NCBI GenBank assembly: GCA_027575765.1
Contig: JANBPT010000529.1
Span: 1 to 32,085 of the forward strand
Origin: Tieghemiomyces parasiticus
Lineage: Eukaryota; Kickxellomycota; Dimargaritomycetes; Dimargaritales; Dimargaritaceae
Length of the DNA stretch: 32,085 nt
Direction of reading: 5' to 3'
A model generated the notes under the pieces. The model ran no database searches. It was not told the origin of the DNA and worked only from the letters and a program-made list of their open reading frames with translations. A program made the position numbers and the translations under genes. Below, in pieces: positions 1 to 11,300 of this stretch (positions are counted from its first letter, which is position 1; each line of letters begins with the position of its first letter).

Positions 1-20
1 GACCGATCCGGGTCACTTAC
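1..20 (-). other. start of intron 1 of the arginine methyltransferase gene
   Basis: A GTAAGT donor reads on the minus strand from 20 to 15, directly after the codon for Gln39. The intron runs off the window edge, so its length and acceptor are unknown. Confidence 0.6.
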
Positions 21-137
21 CTGGTGCTGCATTTTGCCGTAGTACTGAAAGTAAGCCGGATCCCGGACATCGTCATTGTCCTCATCCCCAGTACGGCCTG
101 CCTCGGCGGGCGCTGGAGATGTGGGCGGCAGAGTCAT
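1..137 (-). CDS. CARM1-like protein arginine methyltransferase, first exon only (partial)
   Basis: An ATG at 137 on the minus strand opens a 39-codon exon (137 down to 21) that stops exactly at a GTAAGT donor at 20-15; the rest lies outside the window. The peptide has an acidic stretch (GDEDNDD) and then residues 27-39, DPAYFQYYGKMQHQ-like, which resemble the helix that opens the methyltransferase core of CARM1/PRMT4, just before the QNM-x-x-D-x-VRT segment. Family members transfer methyl groups from S-adenosylmethionine to arginines of histones and RNA-processing proteins. Only about 26 residues precede this helix, so the N-terminal PH-like domain of animal CARM1 is missing if this is the true start. 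The frame is in phase 0 at the donor. Identification rests on about 13 residues, so another PRMT class is possible. Confidence 0.55.
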   Translation of the reverse strand, partial: MTLPPTSPAPAEAGRTGDEDNDDVRDPAYFQYYGKMQHQVSDPDR

Positions 138-908
138 AGCTGATAGAATACGGGTGTGGGATGAGCTGGCTGGCTAGCAAGCGGGTGGTGCAGAAGTGCT
201 GGAAATGGGACGGAAACCACGGGGGCTACTCAAACCTGCAAATGCGACTAACGCAGCGCCAAATGAAAACCTGGTGAGAGTATAGCAACCCAGAGCAGAG
301 AGAGAAACCGACCGTCGAATCTTGGGCGCTTACACCGGACCAAGCCTAAGTTCAATTTCAAACACCTGGACACCAGCGGACAGATTAGGCGCCGAAAGTT
401 TCCCGTACGGCTGGCGGAGCTACTGAAGGTGAGCGAGCGATATGGGGATGAGCACGCCACCGTACTGAGGAGGCGCAATCGTCAAGCGCTCTAGAGGCTC
501 ACTTGGGGCGCACTATGTGCTGTTGGGTTGCTTATCATGCTGGTTCCATTTGATCCGCCAGGTCAAGCAAGGGGCAAAGGTGGACGGCAGGATGCCCTCC
601 CCTACCGGATAAAGAGAATCGCAACCGAAGGAGCGTCCGCCGGCGAGAGAAGGGTCTCTCTGCCGCAGAGGGATCGGCCTTCAATAATTCTGGGCTGATT
701 GGGAGTGAAGATCCAAGTTTTATTAGGTTTCCGATGGCCAGGATGGGCAACGGGTGGAGAAAGTCGGTCACATCTGTTGGCATTGACACTGGTATTCCAG
801 CGTTGCAACCTAAAGGCGGCGGTCAACGGGATTGATGCCGGGGGACTAGTGGCAGCGCGCACCATGGTGTTGGGTGGATCAGAGTAAAGATTTAAGCTAC
901 CGATTGGA
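138..908. other. intergenic region between two minus-strand genes
   Basis: This holds the 3' flank of the 909-2984 gene and the presumed promoter of the methyltransferase gene. Short open frames exist on both strands but none shows a recognisable domain. No TATA box, RNA gene or repeat stands out. Confidence 0.5.
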
Positions 909-2984
909 CTAGTGGTGGGAAGGTTTCGCGAGACCTGAGGGCAGCTTGGCCCTGGTGTCTGACGCCGGCTCAGAGATATGGCCTGCAGATTGATCCAGCG
1001 CGTATGGAGTTGTCTCACCGAAGGGAGTGGTCGAGTAGTTCGGGTCGAAGCCCGGAGGAAGGGTTAAAGGAGCGGCGAAAGAACGCGTGACCGGACGGTA
1101 GTTGGACAAATCCAACAAAGGGGCGGTCGGACCGGCGGCCGCGCGGGTGGTGGCAAAGAGCTCTGGGAAGGCGCCCGACAAGACGTGGCCGTAGCTCTCA
1201 GAGGCGGCACGCTGGTGGAACCCGGTGCCGGGAAGCGACGTCGACAAGGGGCCGCCGCTAGCGAGAGGTACGGATTCGTCCGGGTTGGGTGTCAGGGACC
1301 CATGGATGGAGCGACGGGTAGAAGGGAGGTGGGGACGGTGGCCGGAGGGGGCCGCGGCGAAACCTGGCGGGGGACGGCGGCAGGGTCGAGGTAGGCGTGG
1401 ATGTGGGTGAAGAAAGTCCAGGCTGACCTGCCAGTGCGGATCGAAGGGCGAGTACCAGCGGGAGGCCGGACGAGAGGGCGCATCGCCGCGGCCTGCTAGA
1501 CCCCGCACAGGACCGATCGACGGTGACCGCAGGCTAAGCGAAGAGGCAGGGCGGTAGGGGGTTAAGTCGGGCGAGCCACCGGCCGAACGTGAGATGGGGG
1601 CCGGGAGACCGTCGGCAAAGGTGGCAGGACGGGCCCAGTCGGCGGTGTAGGTGAAATCAGGGGAGGCGCGGAGGGAGAGGCATGGGCGGTGAAGGGGTGG
1701 ACCGCCGATACCAGCTAGGCCGTCGGCCACGGGTAAAGAGTCAGCAACCAGCTCGGCCACTGGGGGAACGGGGCCAGAGGAGGCGCTGTGACCCGAAGGG
1801 CCCAGAGAGGCGGTGGTACAAGGGGGTGGTGAGAAAATGGAGCCAGCGGACGGGCTGGGCGGAGGGGCTGTGGAGGGTTGAGCCGTCGTAGGGATCGATG
1901 AGGACGGGGCCGAGATGGGTTTCCGGGGGCCGGAACGGGCAGCCGTAGTATCGGCAGACGGGTGAGTGATCCTTGGCGAGACGGTCGCGACCGGTGCTGG
2001 AACGGTACGGGTGGCGTTCGGCGATTTCTTACTCGTCCGCTTCCGCGACGACTTTGTGGAACGGCGCGAGTCGGGCTGTTCCGGGTCGGCGGCTGGTTTG
2101 AAGGACGACTCAGCGGACATCTCGGAGTGGGTAGGAGACGTTGCGGGAGTCATACGGGCGAGCCGGGGCTTGGGCGTGACGACGGCGGGCACCGACGGTG
2201 AGCGGACGGACGGCGGTGTTTGCGGTTTAGAATTGGCCGTCGGGGCAACCGGGTGTGGTGAGGGTGAAGGAGAAGTGGGAGAAGGGAGAAGGCTGGGTGA
2301 TGGTACGGTGGCGGCCTGGCTGGCGCGCGAAGCCGGGGCAGGAAAAGGCGGGGTAGCAATCGGGGGTGGGAACGGTCGTCCGTCGGTCGGAGACGGAGTC
2401 AATGACGACAGCGGCCGTGGTAACGATATACTACGAGGCGACGCCACAGAGGGATCAGATGGATCGGTGGCCGACAGCTGCGGCGTTTGGGGGTTGTGAC
2501 GGGGCACAGGAGAAGTGGAGCGAGGGTTGGCGTCCACACTCGGATGTACCGAGTCCGCTGGCGACGGAAGGTGGTAGCGGGAGGTGGGCAGGTCTTGCTC
2601 GAGGGTACGTGCCTTGCCGTCCCATAGTGGACAGGCGTCGACGACGGAGTTGGGAACGACGTCAGTGACCAGACCCTGCCAGAAGGCGCGGCCGGAGAGC
2701 GTGCGGTACAGCTGGCCGAACCGGTGCTCACGACCCGTCTTGGGGCGGCGCGAACGCACGTAGGCCCGGGTGAGAACGGGCCACGACCGCAGCGCGATCA
2801 GACTGGCCAGTAGAAATAAGCAAACAAGCATGGCGGCCGACAGCAGGGGCGGGCCGCTGAAGACCTGCATGAGGTAGCTGGGTGCCAGCATCAGGAACAA
2901 GAGGATCAGGAAAAAGAGGCGGGGCGACTCCGGCGGGGCGGCGGCGGCGGGCTCGACCGTGGTGAGGGTGGCCGGAACGACCAT
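909..2984 (-). CDS. unrecognised protein with an N-terminal membrane hairpin and a long Pro/Ser-rich tail (691 aa)
   Basis: One open frame of 691 codons runs without interruption. Residues about 22-42 and 48-66 are strongly hydrophobic and separated only by a short SGPP turn, which suggests a membrane hairpin or two closely spaced helices. Residues about 67-130 contain basic and aromatic residues and look folded (YRTLSGRAFWQGLV). The remaining ~560 residues are rich in Pro, Ser, Thr and Ala and are probably disordered, with a basic cluster SSRKRTSKKS that could serve nuclear localisation. There is no signal-peptide cleavage site that I can see. A membrane hairpin plus a disordered, basic tail would fit a nuclear-envelope or ER protein, but this is inference and I recognise no family. 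High GC content gives long open frames in other phases here, so the hydrophobic start is the main support for this frame. A spliced structure is possible. Confidence 0.65.
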   Translation of the reverse strand: MVVPATLTTVEPAAAAPPESPRLFFLILLFLMLAPSYLMQVFSGPPLLSAAMLVCLFLLASLIALRSWPVLTRAYVRSRRPKTGREHRFGQLYRTLSGRAFWQGLVTDVVPNSVVDACPLWDGKARTLEQDLPTSRYHLPSPADSVHPSVDANPRSTSPVPRHNPQTPQLSATDPSDPSVASPRSISLPRPLSSLTPSPTDGRPFPPPIATPPFPAPASRASQAATVPSPSLLPSPTSPSPSPHPVAPTANSKPQTPPSVRSPSVPAVVTPKPRLARMTPATSPTHSEMSAESSFKPAADPEQPDSRRSTKSSRKRTSKKSPNATRTVPAPVATVSPRITHPSADTTAARSGPRKPISAPSSSIPTTAQPSTAPPPSPSAGSIFSPPPCTTASLGPSGHSASSGPVPPVAELVADSLPVADGLAGIGGPPLHRPCLSLRASPDFTYTADWARPATFADGLPAPISRSAGGSPDLTPYRPASSLSLRSPSIGPVRGLAGRGDAPSRPASRWYSPFDPHWQVSLDFLHPHPRLPRPCRRPPPGFAAAPSGHRPHLPSTRRSIHGSLTPNPDESVPLASGGPLSTSLPGTGFHQRAASESYGHVLSGAFPELFATTRAAAGPTAPLLDLSNYRPVTRSFAAPLTLPPGFDPNYSTTPFGETTPYALDQSAGHISEPASDTRAKLPSGLAKPSHH

Positions 2985-5900
2985 AGCGGCACCCTGTGAC
3001 GCAGTAGCGAGAGGGGAGCGATGGGAGGGGGGCAGTCGGGGTCGCTATCAAGGACCGGAGTGGCGGAGGGCGCCCGTCGTCACTAGCAACGGTTGCAACG
3101 GGCAAGGGAGGGCGGGCGAGCCCTTCGGGGGCGTTCAGAGGTACAAGGCTCACACCAAACTTGGGGTGGCTGGAGGAGGTCAGGTGCAGGGCGTGGCTAC
3201 AGCAGGCAGGATTCGTCAGCAATAGCTTCCAAGCAACGGGAGGGGGGGCGAGGGCTACTAGGTAAGTGAATTAGGAAGGATAGAAATAGGTCAGGTGGGC
3301 CACAAGGGCGCAGCAGGCTGGTAATCGGCGACAGAGAAATGGATTGCGGACACGGTCGAAACAGACAGGTGGTGCGAATCGAATAATGGACAATGCCGAT
3401 GTCAGTTGTGGAAGAGAAAAGAGTGGCTGTGGACGCACGTAGGGTGGAAAGAAAGGGAGAGGCTAATAGCCAGGGGACGAGACCCGCAGAGGAAAAGTAT
3501 GAGGGAAAGGAAGCTAAAGCGGTGTGTTTGGCCGGTGGCAGCCAACGGCGGCCGCTCGGGCCCACAGTCCAGCCTTCGCCAGTAAAAAAAAAACAAATAC
3601 GAACAAGGCAATGGAGCCTTACACAACATCGGCCGGCGGAAAGATCCACAGGCCCGTCCGGCTGACCAGCCAGGCCACAGACGAAGAATGTGGGCGCCTA
3701 GTCTGGCAACATAGGGCGAGGGCAGCTAGTAGTCCCGCAAGAACCGTCGCCACTAGGGGTCCATAGCGATGGAGGCCCAAATACTCCAGCAGACAGGCGA
3801 AAGGGAAGAGCCACGTTAGAACGCTAGGGGAAGGCGTGGCAGCCCAAAGGGGCTGGTGCCCTAAATACGGGGGAGGGAAGGAGGAGTTCACAGGTGCAGG
3901 ACATCCGGGAACACCGCCCTCCCCCTCCACCTATCGGTACACGCGACGTGCGGGGGGGGGAACTAGGAGGGACGAGAGGGAGAGGGGTAATCATGCCTGG
4001 GATGCCACTACGACATCCCCTTGAAGTTGCTGGCCTACACCTGCAGCGTAGTGGGGGAGGGGTGCCGCAATTGGTATCCTAGCCTGATAGACCTACCTGA
4101 TTAAGAGTCACGCGGGATCGACCGGCCGGGAACAGACCCTGCTAGTGCAAACCTTGAAACAAAGGTAGGGCCGAGATACCAGCAGGTGGAGAGGTAGTGG
4201 TCAGAGCCTGGCCGTGTGCAGCCCCGCTGGCCAGTAGGGTGGGCTAGGAGGGGGGCACTGCCAGTCGGGAGTGATTGGAGGGTGCGGCTTGTCGGCGCTA
4301 CGCTAGGAATGTGCGGGCCAGAAGGGAAGCAAGTGGCGGCAGGTCAACGTAAGCCTGCGGGCAGTTAAGAAGTACGGGGTATAAAGCAAAAGGCTGACGA
4401 TGGCGTTGGTTAGTGGGATCGGGTGGGCAGAAGCGAGTCAAATCGGAGGCCAAGCCCACCCTCCCAAGGCGGGACGAGTGGCTCACTCTGCCATAACTGC
4501 ATGCTAGTGGTAACTAATGCCACCGGCGATTACAGGCGGGAACTATGCACAGTGTCGATCAATGGGGCGGTCGGTGGCGGAAACCCCCCGCTAAAAAACT
4601 ATCCCGTTTCGGGGGTCGATGCTACCAGGACGTGTAGGCCATATTCCCACTTTCTAGTCTCGGGAACGGCACAGGGTAAAGTAAAATAACACCTAGTAGC
4701 ATGGCGTACAGGGCCTTGCCATTCTAGTAGCTGGGAAAAAATAAAGGCAGATGGGTGGTACAGCCACCACCGACCGGTAGTACAGCGCCGGGGACCTCCC
4801 TTGCAGGTGGCGAGGGCACCATCAGTATGGCGCGGAGGCTAGAAGGCCGAAGGGAGGGTACAAAGCACGCTTGGCCGGTCTGCCGCTGTCCAATGTGGGC
4901 TAAAAGGCTGGTTGGTACGGCCAAGGCCTTCCAACGGGGGGAGGGGCGCAGTCCACGTCCCTGCCCTCACCACCCACAGCACTGACAGCATCTAGTGCGC
5001 TGCCTAACGACGTGCCGTGCGCGCAAGCAACCTTGGCAGCCCGGCTGTGGGCGAAGGTAGGAAGGAGATTGCGTGCAGTAAATCGGCAGTCCCCAGAACG
5101 GCCATCTGTGCAAGGGAATCGCGAGACGAGAAAGGGGTTTGTCCGACCAAAGACTATCTCCCTTCGGAACAGTGGGTACTGTGGGCGCCGTAGCCCACAA
5201 GGGCCCGCTCACAAGCCAAGTGGAGCGTAGAGTAGACAGTAGCTAGGCACCTGGAACGAGGCGTTGAATGGATGGCCACGATAGGGGGGATGTCTATTCA
5301 CGGTCACACCCGACAGCCCGATTCGGGCGGTCGTCCAATCTCTCAATCAGTAGCAGCGACGAACTAAAATCATAGCAGGTGGAGAGGTACCAGGCATGGG
5401 ATGGACAATCCAGGGCCGGTATGTAGGGTCGTTGGCACTGGACGATGGATAGTGTCGCCAGTTGTACATACCTGTGCCTAGAAACTCGGTCGGGTCTTTT
5501 CACGCAGTCGACTGTGCGTGATACTTCTGGATAGCCTGCAAATGTAGGAGTGACAAAAGAAATAGGGGAGCGTGGGGAACGTTCGCATGCAGGAGCTTTT
5601 TAAAAGGGATTGGTGGACCGTGCGCCACGCGCAATCGGCGACGGTGCAATAGAGAGTCCGCTATGCGATTCAATGAACAAGGGGCCAAGTATGGAAGGGT
5701 TGGGTGTGGAGCAGGTGGCAAATCTATCGCTGGCTTGAATAAGGGCTACTGGCAGGAGGCTTTCCGTTGTAAGGAAGTCCTAGGGCCAGCAGTGTGTGTG
5801 GGTGCGTGGAGGGGGTCGGTGGAATAGTGAAGCGGACAGAAGGCCGGTAGGTGAGGAGGGCCGCTTGGTCTATATACTAGCGAGACAACAACAATTCGAG

Positions 5901-6600
5901 CGGGTCCGTTATTTAATACCTCAAACTTGCGTGACCTCCCTAGTACGGTCTAGGCCGAGCACATGCACATGCGCAAGATGGGTAGGGAAACGTAATGCGC
6001 GGCGGGGAGCACACCGCTAACCTGTCCGCAGGGTTGGGTCGGACAGCCAAGAAGGATGATGGGCAGAGATAGACAGTGGAGACAAAGCGGGTACAGGGCG
6101 GGGTAGGTCTCTCGGCGCCGTATTGGGTTCTCTCAACCCGAAAAGGTAGCAGACAAAGCGTTCAGATTGGCAAAGGACCGCAAGCTGGACAATCCAGTAA
6201 CTATACATTATAAGTGCGCGGCCGGGCTTAACGTGATCGGAGAAGCTTGCGTAGTACCCCCGTACCTGTCGCAGCCGGGGCGAGCGGTTTCTAGAATGGC
6301 GATGGTTAGCGCCCAAATTTCTGGTTGCATCCTCCATAGCCTCGTGCCTCAAGTTTGCCCCAGCGGTATTTGACGAGAGTAGTACGTCCGTGGTGCACTC
6401 AACGATTCCAATGAAGTGTAATTTGGCCAATACGGTGTCTTTGTGTACCATTTCCCGTGTCAACGCCTCCGCCCGGTCGGCACGATTGACCAACTAGCTA
6501 CGGACTCAAACAAAGCCCGAGTTATTTTTGGATAACTGCAGCGGTGGAAGTCGATCGGGCGGGTGGTTGCGGATGGAGGTGGCTATGGCTACGTCGTCCC
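2985..6600. other. long gene-poor region, G-rich on the + strand
   Basis: About 3.6 kb upstream of the 909-2984 gene. The + strand carries many G tracts (for example near 3241, 3868, 3951, 4052, 4247, 4937 and 5286), so the minus strand, in the direction of the downstream gene, is C/T-rich. There is a run of A residues near 3586. Open frames are short and show no domains. It could be promoter, a long 5' untranslated region or decayed sequence. Confidence 0.4.
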
Positions 6601-8351
6601 CGTCACTAAAAAAATAGGTAACAGGCCGGCGTTTGGGTTATACCGTATTCGGAGCTCTGGTGGTCCGCTGGCGCTTGCCAGCTAGTGGATAGGGAAGTTG
6701 GGCGACACCTTTTTACAGTGCCATCATCCATCGGGGCCAAAATGCCAGTCGTAATACAACTACGCTCGAAATACGCAAGGGACTGGTTTGGTCGGGACCA
6801 AGTGTATCAGCTACAAACACATGGTGGTTTGGTACAAGCTCTCGCCGCTTCATCCCTTGTCATCATGCCCGCTGGACTTTGTAATGCCATTTCAATAGAG
6901 ACGGTGAATCAAAACACAGGTCTTTATCTCTCCGCTCTCCCTGGTCCCACAGCCCGCTCACTAGTCGACATTAGCCTCCCTCCCTTCCCATTGTACCACA
7001 TCATCATTGTTTTGGCCTTGAGGGTAGCTACTGAGGCGAACACTACTAAACCTGGGGAACTCTTACTCCACCTCTCTGGTCCTCCCTCACACTACGAAGG
7101 CTGAGCCCTGCAGTCCACCAAGTGTTATGGTCAAGTCCATGAATTGACCAAGGGCGATGCTATAAGCGACTTTGGCGTGCTTATTCTACTAACGTTACCT
7201 TCTCCTTGGCGCATCTACCGTTGCCTTGGCCTTACCGTATCTCTTTTGGTGATAACTGTCGCAAATTTGTTAATTACCCTTTACTCGACTCCCCAGACGC
7301 CTTTTTTTTTCATGCCTCTTCACGACAACCTATCAGTTCATAAAGCCAATCATTCCCAGCACCCTCATAATTAATCAATCTCTGCGATCAGTATATCGTC
7401 TTTGATTCCCAGGTAAGCCTTTTTTGAAACGTCTGCAACTAGGTTCCAATCTAATGCGCAAAACGACGTCCTTGGACTTAACTGGCACGCCTCCGCGGAC
7501 CAGGGAGTGACTACCCAACCAGTCCATCCCCGGCAACCAGCAAATTATTAAGTTCTTTCTACCGAAAGAAATGATTAGATTCGTTTCCAAGAAAATTGAT
7601 CAAAAAACCTCCCGAGCTGTACCTGCGGGCAGGCCAGGCCTCAGCACCATGATTCATGTACCGTTTCAGGCAACCCCGCCAATACTAAGCATATTTGGTG
7701 GCGGATAAGATGGCCAGATGCCGCACTGGTATCCTTGTTTTCATTTTACCGCCCATTTGTCCCCGCCCAGTCGCCGGAATTAGAAGCCTCGTTTCCCCCC
7801 TCCCGCAATCAAAACAATAACGCCGCGGCTAGCCTACCCCTCCTTGGACATTCGTACTTTCCTGCTAACCCGTTTCCCTGACTTCCGTAATCCATGGCTT
7901 ATAGCTCCTGTCCCCCTTACCTCTTACCCGTAACTTTTCCCTACATTGCCCGTGGGTTGTCTACATATTCGTTCTTTTCTAAAGCGTCAAAGAATCAGCT
8001 CCACCAAGCTGGCGTGTCAATTCATCCCTTTCACCTGCCTTACCATCGGTAAGGACCTCAGGGCCCCTTGACCCTGACCCCCTCCCCTGTTTATTTGTCA
8101 CCTCCTTAGGAGCCAACCGCACGTTCACATCCCAAATACGACCCTGGGTAATTGCCAGCGCCCTCCCCCACCTTTGACGTCGCACAACCTACCGGAGTCA
8201 ATTCTAAACCGCGCCTCAGCCCACCGCTATCTCCGATTCTCCTGATCTGGTACTTAGTATTGTCACCAGCCAACCAGCGCCGTCATTCCTCTCTCTTTGA
8301 CTGGCCAGTCGCATCGAGTCCCCTACACAACCCCCCTTTTTCGTTGCCTTC
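6601..8351. other. gene-poor region, C/T-rich on the + strand, upstream of the pseudokinesin gene
   Basis: From about 6.9 kb onward the + strand is pyrimidine-rich, with C tracts near 7795 and 8078, which is the reverse of the preceding block. This fits the 5' flank of the + strand gene starting at 8352. An open frame at 6685-7104 has no recognisable domain. No RNA gene was seen. Confidence 0.4.
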
Positions 8352-11300
8352 ATGACATTAGGTAGCATCGGTGTCTATGTGCATTTGCACAATGAAAGCC
8401 CATTGTCCGTCCGCCAATCACCCCGCGTGAAAACAAGCCGCAGCCCGGCGACGCCACGCGCGCACGTGTCACCACTACCACCGTCCGGAGGTAGCTCGGG
8501 AGGCTGCCAAATCCTCCGCGGAGACACGACCAAGTATTTTGATTATACGGGGGGCGCGAAGGCCCAGGAGCGGGTCTACGTCGATCGATGCGCCGAAACC
8601 GTCCCCAAGGCCATGACCGATGCGACCCTTTCTGACCACATCCAGTTCGCTCTCAGTGGTGGCAACGCCGCGGTGTTCAGCATGATTGTCGGGGCGTCGA
8701 ACCTGCCCTCTGCCCTCCGGATGAATACGTTTCTGCGAGCATTGAACCACCTGGAGGAACTCATCGCGAAAAGTTGCAGTGACATGAGCGTCAGCTATGT
8801 GTAAGTATCCCGCTCGGATATGATGGACCCCAGGGCCATCGGGTGTGGCAATATAGTCGTCGCTCCGCACGCCTTGACACCTCTTAACCTAAATAGTATG
8901 TCTTAATCACACCCCTTAACCTTCAACGTCCCAGGATGCTCGGCCTCACCGACAAGGACTGTGTCAACCTAGCCACCGAGGTCAAAATCCCGCTCAGCCA
9001 GCTAAGCGACAAGTTCGACGCCCAGCACCGTATCGCGACCAGTGTGGCAGATATAAGTGATCTCCTGCGGCAGGACGTCCGGCTCCCATTCCTGGTCTCG
9101 ATCCGGCTTACGACCATGGAACCCACGCCGCGGGCGGGCCACTTGTGCCTGATCGACCTGGGGGCCCCGATCCTGGGGACCACCATTACCCCGGCCGTAC
9201 CATTACCGGGAATTTCTAAATCCGTCCAGAACCTCGTCAAGGTTGCGCACATCCTGGTGGGTCAGGACAAAGTTTTCCACGCGCCGACGCACGACACCCC
9301 GCTTACGCTGCTCACCCAAGACCTCGTGGGTGGGCAAGCCAAAACGTCTTTCCTCTTCCACTTGGCCACCGAACAATCCTCCCCGTCCGAACTACTTACC
9401 CTGCTGGATTTCTTTGCGGCGCTGTCCAAGATGCGCTGCCGCCAGGTGATCAACCGCGTCGACCCTCGCGTGAGCCAGCTGCACTCTCAAGTCGCCCAGT
9501 CCGAGGCCAAGTATGTAGCCCTGCGTGGCGAAATCAGGAAGCTTCAGGGCATCATGGTCGAGCAGGAATCCATCACTGCGCGCGTGCAGGCTCAGTTCGA
9601 GGAACAGGCCGTGTCCCACAGGAAGCATCTCGAGGAGTGCTCTAGCCAGATCGTTGATCTTCAGCAGCAGTTAGTAAGTCACTGTTCTAGTTCTTGCCGT
9701 ACCAATTCTAGCGTGGCGGAGCTCCTAGCGCCATGTAGCCACGTGTATTACCGAACCGATAATGGGCATCCATTATGTGAACGATCAGGCACTAAGCCCT
9801 CTTGATATCTTTTATTCATATTACCATCGGCAACTAATGTCACTCCTCAATCTCTAGGAACACGAGCGTGCCAAAAAGTTCGACCAGGCAGCTGCCGCCT
9901 GGGCAGCAGAAAAGCTTCTGCTGGAAGATGAAATTCGAGAGACCAAGGTGCGCCTGCTCCACATCGAGACAGAGGCCGAGCGTGCTAAATCGAGCGCACA
10001 GGGCGGCAAAAACGATGTGGACAAACTGGGTCGCCGCTTTCTCACCGTCCAGGACGACTATATCGAGGTCTACGAAAAGTACACGAAACTCAAGAGTACC
10101 CACTCGGGTCTGACCAAGAAGTTCACTGACCTGCAGGGCCAGCTCGATGAGCAACTTAGTATCCTGGAATCGGAGCGAGGTGAGCTTCGCACCGCCAATG
10201 ATTTCCTTACCAGTCGACTAGACGAGGCCAAGGCAGACCAGTACAAGCTACAGAACCAGCTGACGAAATTCCAGGAACGGTGCGAAGCGGCGCAGCAACA
10301 GGCCAAGCAGGCCCGGGCCGACTACGACCTGCTCCGGGATCGTATGCAGGAGCTCGATAAGGAGCGCCAGTCCGAGCGGCAGCGAGCCGACGAGGCCCGG
10401 GCGAACCAAGCCAAACTTCAGGAGCAGATTAAGGGGTTGGAAGAAACCTGTACCAATGAGCGCCTGCGATCCAGCGTCCTCGAAGGCCAGATTGCGGAAC
10501 TCCGGTGGCAGCTGTCCCAAGCGAAACGAGAGCCAACGGAGTCGGCCGCGCCACAGGTGCCGACCAAGGTTAGTAAGTCCCGGCCACGGCGCCAGGCGAA
10601 CTCCGTTGGGTCGGAGATGGTACCTGAGTCCACCGTTACCGTCGAGATCGATTCTGAGGTCGAAGGTGTCACTGGATCCCCACCCGCGGCTCAGTCCGGC
10701 GGTGGTACCAAGCGAGCTGCCTCGTCCTCACCGGAGACGGAGCCTGCGACCCTACCCGAGGAAACTACCCTTCGTGGAAGGAAGCGCAAGAAGCAGAAGC
10801 AGGCAGCTAAGGAACTGGAGGAGATCTCTGATGCCGCGCCACCCCAGCGCTCACTCCGACGGTCCCTTAAGGCTGGCCTTTCCTTCTACGCGGAAGATAA
10901 ATGGGATGACGGCATCGGAGACAGTGACAAACAACCGTTAATCGAGTCGGAATCCTCCCCGGAGCCGTCAAAGCGAAAGGGACGCGCCGCGAAGCACAAG
11001 AGTCAATCGGATGACAACTATGACGAAGGCGACAGCGACGAACAACCGTTAATCGAGTCGGAACCCTCCCCGGAGCCGCCAAAGCGAAGGGGACGACCCG
11101 CGAAGCGCAAGAGTCAATTGGATGACAATTATGACGAAGGTGACAGCGACGAACAACCGCTAATCGAACCGGAGCCCTCCCCGGAGCCGCCAAAGCGAAG
11201 GGGACGACCCGCGAAGCGCAAGAGTCAATCGGATGACAACTATGACGAAGGCGACAGTGACGAACAACCGTTAATCGAACCGGAGCCCTCCCCGGAGCCG

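Noticed and set aside
1966..2499. 177-codon + strand open frame inside the 909-2984 gene
   Set aside because: Gly/Asp-rich translation of a GC-rich Pro/Ser-coding region read on the opposite strand; no domain.
3619..3930. 103-codon minus-strand frame with hydrophobic stretches
   Set aside because: It has a plausible membrane segment, but no family, no good start context and no supporting splice sites; GC-rich sequence easily gives such runs.
4181..5389. 16-base direct repeat at 4181-4196 and 5374-5389
   Set aside because: One such match is not far from chance in a window of this size with purine-rich composition, and the flanks do not match.
6017..6493. 158-codon minus-strand frame in the gene-poor region
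   Set aside because: No domain, mixed composition, and nothing to set it apart from chance open frames.
6685..7104. 139-codon + strand frame
   Set aside because: No domain or repeat, and no clean donor to join it to the gene at 8352.
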